DNA of 64,000 bases, from the NCBI RefSeq assembly GCF_002252565.1, contig NZ_NPML01000029.1:248001-312000 (forward strand). The letters are read 5' to 3'. The stretch is from Petroclostridium xylanilyticum (GTDB lineage Bacteria > Bacillota > Clostridia > SK-Y3). Positions 53,294 through 62,844 of this stretch are shown here, piece by piece (within the stretch, counting starts at the first letter, position 1; the number at the start of each line of letters is the position of its first letter). The notes under the pieces were generated by a model, which was not told where the DNA came from, did no database searches, and saw only the letters and a list, made by a program, of their open reading frames with translations. The translations under genes were made by a program, and so were the position numbers.

Positions 53294-53322
53294 AAAAACT
53301 GCTGTGTATAACAGCAGTTTTT
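53294..53322. terminator. Bidirectional terminator
   Basis: AAAAACTGCTG (53294-53304) pairs perfectly with CAGCAGTTTTT (53312-53322). The A-run and T-run on either side suit both the CBS-GGDEF gene and the convergent mecA gene, whose stop codon overlaps the right arm. Confidence 0.85.
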
Positions 53323-53953
53323 ATTTGCAAAAATAATTACTTAACACTTCTATTGCATTATTTTCAACGATTTTAGTTGCGTGTTCGTTCAAAAAACCTT
53401 CTTGAATAGAAGGATGACTGATTTTTTGTCCATAGTCGCTTAATATAGTTTCGATAGATTCAGGATAGCTATTTATAGTGCAATTTCTAGTCAGAGTCAG
53501 GTAATAATACTGCTTATACTTATACAAGGTACTTTCTCCATCGTAAATATCTATCAGCCGTGCACTTGCGGAACAAACATCTTCAAAACTGGAGAACATA
53601 TATAGCATCAAAGTCGAACTTATCTTTTTATTTTTTCTTTTTACCCTAAGTTCAGATTTTCGGAACTTATTCTTAATATACTTATGGATAGATTCAAAAT
53701 CATCTTCTTCATCAACTCTTGTTATAATAATAACAAATCCTTCTGATTGTAAAGGCATAGCTTCCACAATGAGTTGTGAGTCATCTACATAAAAGCCTGT
53801 TTCTGTTTCTGCCCGCTTCATCATATTCCAAAACATTTCTTGGGTTTCTGGAGAATTGTACGACAAATTCTCAATGTCAATGTTCCATTGTTCAAGATCG
53901 TCAATTGAAAGAGTAACTTTAATCTTGTTGTGGCTTATTCTTTCTATCTTCAT
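53321..53953 (-). CDS. mecA: MecA-family adaptor protein
   Basis: A 210-residue adaptor that in Bacillus hands substrates such as ComK to ClpC-ClpP. The N-terminal MKIERISHNKIKVTLSIDDL (1-20), then FWNMMKRAETETGF (about 41-54) and EAMPLQSEGFVIIITR (about 64-79), match the MecA pattern; the C-terminal ClpC-binding domain follows an acidic linker. ATG at 53953 follows GGTGGTG. The paralogue question (MecA versus YpbH) cannot be settled here. Monocistronic and convergent with the CBS-GGDEF gene. Confidence 0.88.
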   Translation of the reverse strand: MKIERISHNKIKVTLSIDDLEQWNIDIENLSYNSPETQEMFWNMMKRAETETGFYVDDSQLIVEAMPLQSEGFVIIITRVDEEDDFESIHKYIKNKFRKSELRVKRKNKKISSTLMLYMFSSFEDVCSASARLIDIYDGESTLYKYKQYYYLTLTRNCTINSYPESIETILSDYGQKISHPSIQEGFLNEHATKIVENNAIEVLSNYFCK

Positions 53954-54176
53954 AATTATCACCACCGTGTTATTATTTATGACTTACCTTACTATATATT
54001 ATACTGTCATAGATGCTATTTGAGAAGTATAAAATTATGTAAAAATTATAATCTCATAAAAATTTTTCTGATACAGGTAAAGTTATGGATTGGTAGAAAC
54101 ATAAGGCATAGTATTTATTTGTGGATAAGCAAAGAATAATAATAAAAAAGATCTAAGCCATAATGGAGGAATCACA

Positions 54177-55082
54177 ATGGATGAAAATCAATCCTTAATC
54201 AATATTGGCGATAGTGAAGAATTATCTGTAAAAGATATAGATGATAATGCAGTGACTTATAATACTGAAAAAGACTTTTATGTTGGAGCACAAGGAGAGC
54301 TAAGATTAAAAGCAGAAGGATTGTTCAAAAAAGCCAGAGAAAAGGGGATATCTATCGAAGATATACAAGTTATGACACTGAAAGAAAATAGAGCAGAATT
54401 CCCTGGAATTGGTATGGTAGAGTTATCCACGTTTATTGCTAAAGTAAAAGGGAGGCTGTTAAAAACCGGACAAACAATCACTGACGGCAAGCAGATAGAC
54501 TATTACAACCGCTACCAGAAATATATCGCAAAGAAGATTGAACAGAAAAATATAATGAGAGATGAAAATGGAAAAATAATATGGGAAGAGGGAAGGCCAA
54601 AGATCAAACCCAATCCTGATTTGTTTTTAACAGAATGGGAAAGGTTTGAAATAGGAAAAGCGTTGGTGGAAGATAAGGAGTTCGGATTGGAAAAGACCAT
54701 AACAGGGGCCTGTGACAGGGTAATTAGGAAGTTAATGGGGGAAAATGACTGGCTTTACCCTGGAGAAGCAGCCTTGTTAGATGAAGAGTTTGAGGAAGTA
54801 CAGGAAAGGATTAAAAGCAATAAAGAGGAAAAGCAGGCTAAAGAGGGTGCAGCGCCAATCCGGAAGGCATCTGAACGGCAAATAAACTTTTTCAAATCCA
54901 AAATAAGAAATGCAGGTTTGGATGCTGAAAATGATCAAGTTATCAGTGCAATAATGGAAGAAATGGGATATAAAGATAAAGACATTCAAGATCTAAGTGT
55001 AGGACAGATGAGCAAGGCGATTGATAGCATATACCAGATAATTCCAAACGTAAAAGAAAAATTGAGTAAAAGATTACAGTAG
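54177..55082 (+). CDS. Hypothetical protein with a phage-like C-terminal segment
   Basis: A 301-residue soluble, highly charged protein. Residues about 225-300 (KASERQINFFKSKIRNAGLD, then SVGQMSKAID) resemble the small C-terminal module often found on phage recombination or replication-associated proteins. The N-terminal 220 residues give no motif I know. ATGGAGGA precedes ATG. It stands alone, ended by a perfect 18-base-pair terminator. There are no phage structural genes around it, so it may be a domesticated or plasmid-derived gene. Confidence 0.7.
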   Translation: MDENQSLINIGDSEELSVKDIDDNAVTYNTEKDFYVGAQGELRLKAEGLFKKAREKGISIEDIQVMTLKENRAEFPGIGMVELSTFIAKVKGRLLKTGQTITDGKQIDYYNRYQKYIAKKIEQKNIMRDENGKIIWEEGRPKIKPNPDLFLTEWERFEIGKALVEDKEFGLEKTITGACDRVIRKLMGENDWLYPGEAALLDEEFEEVQERIKSNKEEKQAKEGAAPIRKASERQINFFKSKIRNAGLDAENDQVISAIMEEMGYKDKDIQDLSVGQMSKAIDSIYQIIPNVKEKLSKRLQ

Positions 55083-55106
55083 GACATAGGTTGTATTTAA
55101 TGAAGT

Positions 55107-55148
55107 AAAGAATAATATCCGGCAAATCTGTGCCGGATATTATTCTTT
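55107..55148. terminator. Strong bidirectional terminator
   Basis: AAAGAATAATATCCGGCA (55107-55124) and TGCCGGATATTATTCTTT (55131-55148) form a perfect 18-base-pair stem around a 6-base loop, with A- and T-rich ends. It separates the 301-residue gene from the convergent AraC-type regulator. Confidence 0.88.
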
Positions 55149-55154
55149 TACTGA

Positions 55155-57599
55155 TTAATCTATTTCTGTACCAATTTTTTCTGTTTGATTGTAAAGTATA
55201 ATTTTTCGATACTGGTTCGGTGTAATGCCGTAAAATTTTTTATACGCAGTATAAAAATAGGTGCTATTAGAATAACCGATAGAATTGGATATTTCACTTA
55301 CTGTTAAATTGGTCGTTTCCAGAAGATGCCTTGCTTTTTTCAACCTGTATTCGTTTATGAAAGCAGATAAAGATTCATTTTTCACTTCTTTAAATATTGA
55401 CCGCAAATAGTTTGGTGAAATATTAACATAATCAGCAATTAATTCAGGAGATAAAGATGGGTTAGAATAATTATATTCAATATAATCAATAGCCGCATTC
55501 ACTATCTCTTCTTTTCTATTTGATTTTTTTTCTTCCCGCTGCTGAATCGTATTTGTATACAAATCTAATAGCCAATGTTTTATTTCTTCTATATTCTCAA
55601 ACATTTCCAGGTTTTTTCTAAAGGATCTGATATCAATATATATATTTTCATGGTCTATATTGTATAACACCTTTAGCAATTTTTTCGAATTTATTGTTAA
55701 CTGTGTTATTGCCAGCAGCATATCTTTATACGAATATTGCTTAATTTCATTAAGCATTTCCGATAAAGCACACTCTACATCTTTCAGATGACCTAATTTG
55801 AGTGCATTAAAGATATTTGTCTCTTTTTCTTCAGGATATCTATAATCTTCATTAATATCATTTACAATTTTATCGTGGAATAAAATTGATTTTGGGCCAT
55901 ATTTAAATCTGTAATGAGTATAGTCATAAGCAGTTTTATAAGAAAGAGATGCATCGGTTAAATCTTTAACCCAATTTCCGATACCTGCCGTGACCGAAAC
56001 CTCAAGATACTGGGAAACAGCATTTTGAATTTCTTCTATAGAGTTTAACAGTATATTCATTGTCTGAGGATACTCTTTTTCGCTAACATTTAATATTACT
56101 GCTATATGGTCATCTCCCATATCTACAGTATCACATGGATAGTTCCTGGATGTTATTTCTGAAGCTATGTTCCCTATGGCGAACCTCAGTAAATCCATGT
56201 TTTCTTTTGAATATTTTGAATAGAACTCCTTGTATGAATCTATTCTCAGTACATATACAAAGAGATTCTGGGGAGTAATGTTTATATTTAATTCGGTAAA
56301 TTTAATATCTAAGTCTTTTATTTGGTTTGAAGTATTCAACAATACCCCCTTTAATAACTGCTGTTTTACAAAATTTATATCAATCTGGGATAAATTTTCA
56401 AGTGATAAAGTGTGATGAAGTAATCCATCAAGTACATTTGACAGATAATCCAGTTCATCTATTCTGTTATTTTCTATAGAAGTATTTTTATTCTTTTGCT
56501 TTGATAAATGCTCCTGTATATTCTTTACTATTTTATGAATAGGAAAATATATTCGTTTAGAGAAAAAGTATGACAATAGAATCCCTATTATGAGCAATAT
56601 GATTGATATTATAATAGTCAGATGCGTCATAGCATTTAAATCTTTTAACAAGCTATTATAAGGGATAACACTTATAAATTTTAAATCAAGTTTTTCTGAA
56701 GTAACATAGGTAATCAGGGATTTTTTACCATCCACTACGTCAATAAGATATCCTCTGTTTTTCTTTGCGGACAAAATATTTTTTATATGTTTATGCTCCG
56801 AAACATTTTGCATAAACATTTGAGGGTCGGAATGGGATACAATGTTTCCTGCACCGTCAATAATAAAAATATCAGAATTTTTAGGTGATATATTTTTGAA
56901 AACGTTTTGAATCTCTCTTGCGTCCAGATTCAGTATCAAAGCTCCATCGTCAAGCCCGTCCTGGACAGGATAGTCCGATATAATAATTGTAAGGATATTG
57001 CCCTTATAACTTAGCCCTTTCAATCCATCTACAGAGAAAAAAACCTTTCTTGGAATCAATCTTGTGTTTGCATATTGTTTTCTATTCTCTAATAATGAAA
57101 TTATTTCCCTGTCATAAAAGTCACGAAGATAGGTTGGCTCGCTTATAGATGAGTAAAATATCTTATTTACGCCATTGTAAACATATATGGAATGGGTAAA
57201 AGGAATTACCGGAATGGAAAGATTCAGCTTTCTTTTGCCAACAACTTCATCCGTGTAACTTATTTTTTTGCCATACATTAAATTAAAAATATCTGTATCT
57301 CTATATAAATGACGGCCGGAGGTTGCAGTCCAGTTTACCAGGTAATCAGTAAAATAGTTAGTCTGGACAAGAAGTTTCTCTGACACGTTGTTAATTTGTT
57401 GGAGGACCTTGTTTCTGTAACTCATATAAAGCGTCACTGTTGATAAACTCAGTATAACTGCTGCAAGAATAAGATAAGAAAGAATGAGCTTCGTAAAAGT
57501 ACTTTTAAAGTTAATATTACTTTTAATTCTGGGGATATAGGAGTACTTGTCTATGGTATTTTTGACACGCAGATAAAAAGAAGAAAAAAATTTTTTCAT
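55155..57599 (-). CDS. Membrane-bound AraC-family sensor-regulator
   Basis: An 814-residue protein with a transmembrane segment near 37-60, an extracytoplasmic sensor region of the Cache type (about 62-315), a second transmembrane segment (about 320-345, LTIIISIILLIIGILLSYFF), a HAMP-like linker, a long cytoplasmic middle region, and a C-terminal AraC DNA-binding domain (about 710-805) with NPSLSPELIADYVNISPNYL and SEISNSIGYSNSTYFYTAYK. ATG at 57599 follows GGTGG. It is divergent from a sugar ABC operon it probably senses for and activates. No response-regulator receiver domain is seen. Confidence 0.9.
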   Translation of the reverse strand: MKKFFSSFYLRVKNTIDKYSYIPRIKSNINFKSTFTKLILSYLILAAVILSLSTVTLYMSYRNKVLQQINNVSEKLLVQTNYFTDYLVNWTATSGRHLYRDTDIFNLMYGKKISYTDEVVGKRKLNLSIPVIPFTHSIYVYNGVNKIFYSSISEPTYLRDFYDREIISLLENRKQYANTRLIPRKVFFSVDGLKGLSYKGNILTIIISDYPVQDGLDDGALILNLDAREIQNVFKNISPKNSDIFIIDGAGNIVSHSDPQMFMQNVSEHKHIKNILSAKKNRGYLIDVVDGKKSLITYVTSEKLDLKFISVIPYNSLLKDLNAMTHLTIIISIILLIIGILLSYFFSKRIYFPIHKIVKNIQEHLSKQKNKNTSIENNRIDELDYLSNVLDGLLHHTLSLENLSQIDINFVKQQLLKGVLLNTSNQIKDLDIKFTELNINITPQNLFVYVLRIDSYKEFYSKYSKENMDLLRFAIGNIASEITSRNYPCDTVDMGDDHIAVILNVSEKEYPQTMNILLNSIEEIQNAVSQYLEVSVTAGIGNWVKDLTDASLSYKTAYDYTHYRFKYGPKSILFHDKIVNDINEDYRYPEEKETNIFNALKLGHLKDVECALSEMLNEIKQYSYKDMLLAITQLTINSKKLLKVLYNIDHENIYIDIRSFRKNLEMFENIEEIKHWLLDLYTNTIQQREEKKSNRKEEIVNAAIDYIEYNYSNPSLSPELIADYVNISPNYLRSIFKEVKNESLSAFINEYRLKKARHLLETTNLTVSEISNSIGYSNSTYFYTAYKKFYGITPNQYRKIILYNQTEKIGTEID

Positions 57600-58066
57600 A
57601 TAAATTTCCACCTTTTACAAAAATATCATATTCGTTTGGATTTATTTGATTTATAATTCCAATGTTTCAGATACGGTATTTCGAAATATTTTATATTTTG
57701 TATGTTTCATTATAAAAGTTTTTTTACAATCTTTCAATGTTAGATATTGGAATTTTATGAAAAATTCATAAAAAAATATATATAAAAAAATCACTGTTTT
57801 ATTAAAATTCAAATAAATTGTTAAAAATTAAAGTCTATTTTTTATAATTTTTCAGAGTAATTTTTTGAATTTGAAGTTTTATTTTGTGGGGACTTGTAGT
57901 AGCATTAGTGATGTGAACATTGCAGGTGTGCATTGCACCGGGCAAACTATTAAAGCTCATGATATCAGGAGGTGTTGCTTCTTAATTAAAAGTAAAAAAT
58001 TATTTTCTAATCTCTTTATACCATTCTAAATTCCATAAAATGAAAATGTTAAGGAGGAATTCAAAA
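57600..58066. other. Divergent regulatory region of the sugar-transport operon
   Basis: About 467 bases between the AraC-type gene and the binding-protein gene. It is very AT-rich apart from 57890-57990, which holds GGTGTGCATTGCACC (a GGTG/CACC hairpin) preceded by a partial direct repeat of CATTGCA. That GC-richer part is the best candidate for a regulator site, but I cannot assign it. Confidence 0.4.
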
Positions 58067-59089
58067 ATGTCAAAAAAAATTATGAAAATTGTAAGCCTGA
58101 TCTTAGTTGTTGGTTTATTGTCTTTTGCTATGATTGGATGTGCTCAAAAAGAAACACCAAAGGAAACGCCAAAAGAAACTCCTAAAGCGGAAACGCCAAA
58201 AGAAACAACTGATAAACCTGCTGACAAGAAGCTGCAAATAGCCTTGATTCCAAAAACCTTAAATAATCCTTTCTTTATTTCTATGGAAGAGGGAGCCAAA
58301 AAAGCGGCAGGCCAATTAGGTGTAGATTTGATTGTTCAGGCAGCAGAGAGAGAAGTTGACGTTGAAAAGCAAATGCAGATCATGGAGAACATGATTACAA
58401 AGAAAGTAGATGCTATCCTTATTTCACCTTCCGGTTCCAAAGAAATCGTTCCGGCTGTTAAGAAAGCCAATGAGGCAGGCATACCGGTGCTGATTGTTGA
58501 TACAAAGCTTGATGAAGCGGCAGCCAAAGCTGAAGGGGCTAAAACTGCTACTTTCATAGGCTCTGACAACTATAATGGTGGTCAGATTGCAGCGATGTAC
58601 ATGGCTGAACAATTGAAAGGAAAAGGGAAGATAGCAGTTATAGAAGGAATTGCAGGACATGAAACCAGTGATGCCCGTGTAGGCGGCTTTAAGGATAAAC
58701 TTAAAGAAATAGCTCCTGACATTCAGATTGTTGCATCCCAGACGGCACAATGGGAAAGAGATAAGGGATATGATGTATTTCAGAATATTTTAACAGCTAA
58801 TCCGGATGTACAAGGTGTTTTTGCGGCAAATGACCTGATGGCTCTTGGTGCGGTAGAAGCTATTGCCCAGGCTGGCAAAACAGGACAAATTATTGTTTTA
58901 GGATTTGATGCCAGCGATGATGCCAAAACTGCAATCAAGGAAGGAAAAATGCATGGTTCTGTTGCCCAGTATCCAAGCGAAATGGGTAGATTGGGAGTAG
59001 AAAAAGCTGTAGAACTACTTAAAGGCGGCAATATAGAAAACTATATTCCTACAAAGGTTGAATTAATTACTAAAGATAAGATTCAATAA
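58067..59089 (+). CDS. Sugar ABC transporter substrate-binding lipoprotein (RbsB-like)
   Basis: A 340-residue periplasmic-binding-type lipoprotein. The lipoprotein signal peptide ends SFAMIGC (lipobox cysteine near residue 25). It is followed by a Pro/Lys/Glu/Thr linker of repeated KETP units, then a Peripl_BP_4 domain from about 51 (LQIALIPKTLNNPFFISMEE, DAILISPSGSKEIVPAVKKA, VFAANDLMALGAVEAIAQAG). AAGGAGG precedes ATG. It binds ribose, inositol or a similar sugar; the neighbouring dehydrogenase hints at a cyclitol. Confidence 0.92.
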   Translation: MSKKIMKIVSLILVVGLLSFAMIGCAQKETPKETPKETPKAETPKETTDKPADKKLQIALIPKTLNNPFFISMEEGAKKAAGQLGVDLIVQAAEREVDVEKQMQIMENMITKKVDAILISPSGSKEIVPAVKKANEAGIPVLIVDTKLDEAAAKAEGAKTATFIGSDNYNGGQIAAMYMAEQLKGKGKIAVIEGIAGHETSDARVGGFKDKLKEIAPDIQIVASQTAQWERDKGYDVFQNILTANPDVQGVFAANDLMALGAVEAIAQAGKTGQIIVLGFDASDDAKTAIKEGKMHGSVAQYPSEMGRLGVEKAVELLKGGNIENYIPTKVELITKDKIQ

Positions 59090-59115
59090 TATTTAAACAT
59101 TTATTGTTCAGGTGA

Positions 59116-59190
59116 TATAGTTCACGGTTCACAGCCTGCATGCAAAAAAACTTTAAGGCCGTGAACTGTGAACTATTAACCGTGAACCTG
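59116..59190. repeat. GTTCAC-rich dispersed repeat, family A, divergent copy
   Basis: TATAGTTCACGGTTCACAG at the left, and GTGAACTGTGAACTATTAAC followed by CGTGAAC at the right, form inverted arms around a CTGCATGCAAAAAAACTTTA centre. It lies in the 127-base gap between the binding-protein gene and its ATPase gene, within the operon. As a hairpin it may stabilise the upstream message. Confidence 0.72.
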
Positions 59191-59216
59191 GATTATCCAA
59201 GAAAGGAGTAGAGTGG

Positions 59217-60707
59217 ATGTACGATGATACCGTTGTAAAAATGGAAAATATAACGATGGAATTCCCTGGAGTAAAGGCCTTGGATAATGTCAATTTTGAA
59301 ACCCGTAAAGGCGAAGTACATGTATTATTAGGAGAAAACGGGGCAGGAAAATCAACTTTGATGAAGATTTTGACAGGGGTTTACAAACAAACCAGCGGCA
59401 AAATATTTCTAAAAGGACAGCCTTATGAAATCCACAGCATAAAGGATGCGGAAGAGAAAGGCGTCAGTATGATATTCCAGGAGTTAAATCTGGTCCCATA
59501 CTTAAGTGTGGCAGAAAACATTTTTTTAGGACGCGAGCCGAGAATAGGTATTCAAATTGACTGGGGAAAAATTAACCGTGACGCACAAGTACTTTTAAAT
59601 AACCTGGGAGTGAATATAGACGCAAGGACCATCGTAAAAAATTTAACCATTGCACAGCAACAGATGGTGGAAATTGCAAAAGCACTATCCTTTAACCCGG
59701 ATGTAATCATCATGGATGAGCCTACATCATCCCTTACAGAGAGAGAAATAGAAGAACTTTTTAAAACCATAAGGGATTTAAAGGCTAAAGGGGTATGTAT
59801 CATATATATATCACACCGAATGGAAGAGCTGTTAACAATTGGTGACCGCGTAACCGTATTGAGAGATGGACAATATGTTGGTACAGTGAATGTGAAAGAC
59901 ACCACTATTGACCAACTTATTCAAATGATGGTGGGAAGGAGCTTAAAAGAGAAATTTCCCAAAGAGTATGCGCCGGTTGGGGAAGAATCCATAAGAGTGT
60001 GCAACCTCAGCCAGGGGAAACGGTTAAAAGATGTTTCCTTTTATGCAAGAAAGGGAGAAGTTGTAGGTTTTGCAGGGTTGATGGGAGCAGGCAGGACCGA
60101 ATTAATGCGTGCGATATTCGGGGCAGATCCTATCGATAAAGGAGACATTTACATTCATGGTACAAAAGTTAACATAAAATCACCTAAAGATGCAATCAAA
60201 TGTAAAATTGGTTTTCTCACGGAAGATAGGAAACATCAAGGCTTGGTATTAAAGCTGGATGTAAAACAGAACATTACACTTTCTAACTTAGAAAAAATAA
60301 CTAAAAATACTGCTATTAGCTTTAAGAAGGAAAAAGAATTATGTGAAAAATTGGTAAATAATTTAAATATTAAAACGCCAAGTTTATTCCAAAAAGTAAA
60401 GTTCTTAAGCGGTGGCAATCAACAAAAGGTAGTTTTGGCGAAATGGCTTGCTACTCAATCCGACATATTAATCATAGATGAGCCTACCCGGGGTATTGAT
60501 GTAGGGGCGAAAGTAGAAATATATAAGCTGATGAACCAGTTGACTAAAAATGGAGCTACAGTCATTATGGTTTCATCAGAGCTGCCGGAAGTCCTGGGCA
60601 TGAGTGATAGGGTTTACGTAATGCATGAGGGTAAAATTACCGGTGAATTAACAAGAGATGAAGCAACACAGGAAAAAATATTACATTTTGCTACAGGAGG
60701 GAAATAA
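59217..60707 (+). CDS. Sugar ABC transporter ATP-binding protein (RbsA-like)
   Basis: A 496-residue double ABC ATPase of the carbohydrate-uptake-2 type. Domain 1 has Walker A GENGAGKST (about 38-46) and Walker B VIIMDEPTSSLT. Domain 2 has the usual degenerate Walker A GLMGAGRTE, signature LSGGNQQKVVLAKWL (about 396-410) and ILIIDEPTRGIDVGAK (about 416-431). AAGGAG precedes ATG. The permease gene follows after 6 bases. Confidence 0.94.
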   Translation: MYDDTVVKMENITMEFPGVKALDNVNFETRKGEVHVLLGENGAGKSTLMKILTGVYKQTSGKIFLKGQPYEIHSIKDAEEKGVSMIFQELNLVPYLSVAENIFLGREPRIGIQIDWGKINRDAQVLLNNLGVNIDARTIVKNLTIAQQQMVEIAKALSFNPDVIIMDEPTSSLTEREIEELFKTIRDLKAKGVCIIYISHRMEELLTIGDRVTVLRDGQYVGTVNVKDTTIDQLIQMMVGRSLKEKFPKEYAPVGEESIRVCNLSQGKRLKDVSFYARKGEVVGFAGLMGAGRTELMRAIFGADPIDKGDIYIHGTKVNIKSPKDAIKCKIGFLTEDRKHQGLVLKLDVKQNITLSNLEKITKNTAISFKKEKELCEKLVNNLNIKTPSLFQKVKFLSGGNQQKVVLAKWLATQSDILIIDEPTRGIDVGAKVEIYKLMNQLTKNGATVIMVSSELPEVLGMSDRVYVMHEGKITGELTRDEATQEKILHFATGGK

Positions 60708-60713
60708 AATAGA

Positions 60714-61664
60714 ATGAGTATTGAGGTTAAAAAATTTGACAAATTTCAGATATTTAGTATAAGGGACTTTGCTACTTTAATAGGATTGGCACTCATGTGT
60801 ATTGTTATAAGCATTTTATCGCCGGTTTTTCTTACGGCCAACAATCTAATCAATGTAGTGATGCAATCATCCATTAATGCAATTATAGCCATAGGTTTAA
60901 CTTTTGTTATACTTACAGGAGGAATTGATTTATCGGTAGGTTCTATTGTTGCCCTGGCGGGAGTAATTATGGCGAGTTCCCTGCAGGCAGGCCATCCTCT
61001 TCCGGTCAGTCTGGTCATTGCTCTTGTAATAGGAGTACTGTGCGGATATATCAATGGATTTTTGATTACAAAAGGTAAATTACCTCCCTTTATTGCAACT
61101 TTAGGGATGATGAGCATAGCAAGGGGGCTTGCACTGGTATACACCAACGGCCGGCCCATCTCAGGTTTCAGCCCGGCATTTAGATGGTTCGGGACAGGTA
61201 CTTTTTTGGGAATCCCATCTCAGATCATTATGACAGTAATATTATATGCTATTGCTTACTATATCTTAAAGTATACAAGATTGGGAAGATATACTTATGC
61301 CATTGGCGGTAATGAAGAAGCCACCAGGTTATCAGGTATAAATGTTAACAGGTATAAAGTTGTAATTTATTCTATAAGCGGATTAATGGCAGCAATAGGC
61401 TCAATCGTATTAACAGCAAGATTAAATTCTGCCCAGCCTATTGCAGGAATCAACTATGAACTTGATGCAATTGCAGCAACAGTAATTGGGGGTACAAGTA
61501 CTGTAGGTGGAGAAGGTAAAATTACAGGAACACTTATTGGCGCATTAATTATGGGTGTTCTTAGAAATGGATTGAATATCCTGAATGTATCTTCCTATTT
61601 ACAACAGGTAATCATTGGTGCAGTTATCGTAATTGCTGTATTAATTGACAAATATAGAAAATAA
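60714..61664 (+). CDS. Sugar ABC transporter permease (RbsC-like)
   Basis: A 316-residue membrane permease of the BPD_transp_2 family with about nine or ten membrane segments. The family motifs VILTGGIDLSVGSIVALAGV (about 64-83) and YAIGGNEEATRLSGINV (about 194-210), with AATVIGGTSTVGGEGKITGT near 257-276, are clear. Third gene of the transport operon. A 125-base spacer separates it from the dehydrogenase gene. Confidence 0.94.
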   Translation: MSIEVKKFDKFQIFSIRDFATLIGLALMCIVISILSPVFLTANNLINVVMQSSINAIIAIGLTFVILTGGIDLSVGSIVALAGVIMASSLQAGHPLPVSLVIALVIGVLCGYINGFLITKGKLPPFIATLGMMSIARGLALVYTNGRPISGFSPAFRWFGTGTFLGIPSQIIMTVILYAIAYYILKYTRLGRYTYAIGGNEEATRLSGINVNRYKVVIYSISGLMAAIGSIVLTARLNSAQPIAGINYELDAIAATVIGGTSTVGGEGKITGTLIGALIMGVLRNGLNILNVSSYLQQVIIGAVIVIAVLIDKYRK

Positions 61665-61789
61665 TTAACACCTCTGTTATTGGAATAGCATTCTTCAAAT
61701 TCAGAAAATGCACCCATTTGATAATCAAAAACTTGACGAATAATTTTGACTTATAAATTCATAAAAAGTGAGGAGAGATTCAGTATATT

Positions 61790-62806
61790 ATGAAAAAGAT
61801 TAAAATAGGAGCTGTAGGTCTTGGAAGATTGGGAAGAAAGCATGCAGAGAATATTGCATTTAGAATACCAAATGCAGAGTTAACGGCAGTATGCAGCCTT
61901 ATACAGGAAGAAGTAGATGATGTAGTAAGAAGTTGGGATATTCCTTACGGATATACCGATTTTAATCAAATGCTCAAAAATAAAGAGTTGGATGCAATTG
62001 CAATATCTTCCTCATCTACAGAACATTGCAAACAAATTGAGGCAGCACTGGATGCCGAGTTCCATGTATTCAGTGAAAAACCTTTAGGAGTTAACCTGGA
62101 AGAATGCAAAATTGCAGAAAAAGCTGTAGAAAGACATCCTGACAAGGTCTTTTTCTTAGGTTTCATGAGACGTTATGATGACTCTTACGCTTATGCGAAG
62201 AAGAAGATAGAAGAAGGCGCAATCGGCAAACCTATCCTTATAAGATGTTATGGCTTGGACCCTGTAAAGGCAGTAAAAGGTGCTATTGCCTTTGCTGAAA
62301 AGAGCGGTGGGTTATTCCTGGATATGGCTATACATGATATTGACCTGGCAAGATGGTATTTAGGTTCCGAGGCAAAAAGCATATATGCCGTTGGAGGATG
62401 CTATGCCTATGAAGAATTCAAGAAATATAACGATGCCGACAATGGAGCTGCATTGATACAGTTTAAGAATGGTGCAATAGGAATGTTTTATGCAGGCAGA
62501 ACCTGTGCTCATGGATATCATATAGAAACGGAGATTGTCGGGACTGAAGGAAGCTTAAGAATAGGCACTATCCCGGAAAAAAATCTTGTTACTGTATTTA
62601 ATGATAACGGTGTGGTTAGGGAGTGTGTTTCCGGGTTCCTGGAAAGATTTGAAAAGGCCTATTTAAATGAAATGCAGGAATTTGTAAACTGCATCGTTGA
62701 AAACAGAAGACCGGATGTAACTGTTTATGATGGTACGAATTCTACAATTATTGCTTATGCATGCAAAGAATCTTTTGAAAATAATAAGCTTGTTACTTTA
62801 GAATAA
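61790..62806 (+). CDS. Gfo/Idh/MocA-family oxidoreductase, inositol 2-dehydrogenase-like
   Basis: A 338-residue NAD(P)-dependent dehydrogenase. The nucleotide fold GAVGLGRLGRKHAENI (about 7-22), FSEKPLGV (about 93-100, EKP motif) and GGLFLDMAIHDIDLARWYLG (about 169-188, with the catalytic Asp/His) match myo-inositol 2-dehydrogenase (IolG) and close relatives. GAGGAGAG precedes ATG. Its position after a ribose/inositol-type ABC operon and before a LacI regulator suggests a cyclitol or sugar catabolic locus; the substrate is inferred. Confidence 0.88.
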   Translation: MKKIKIGAVGLGRLGRKHAENIAFRIPNAELTAVCSLIQEEVDDVVRSWDIPYGYTDFNQMLKNKELDAIAISSSSTEHCKQIEAALDAEFHVFSEKPLGVNLEECKIAEKAVERHPDKVFFLGFMRRYDDSYAYAKKKIEEGAIGKPILIRCYGLDPVKAVKGAIAFAEKSGGLFLDMAIHDIDLARWYLGSEAKSIYAVGGCYAYEEFKKYNDADNGAALIQFKNGAIGMFYAGRTCAHGYHIETEIVGTEGSLRIGTIPEKNLVTVFNDNGVVRECVSGFLERFEKAYLNEMQEFVNCIVENRRPDVTVYDGTNSTIIAYACKESFENNKLVTLE

Positions 62807-62844
62807 ACAACCTGCTATTATATAAACATACGGGGATAGGTTTA

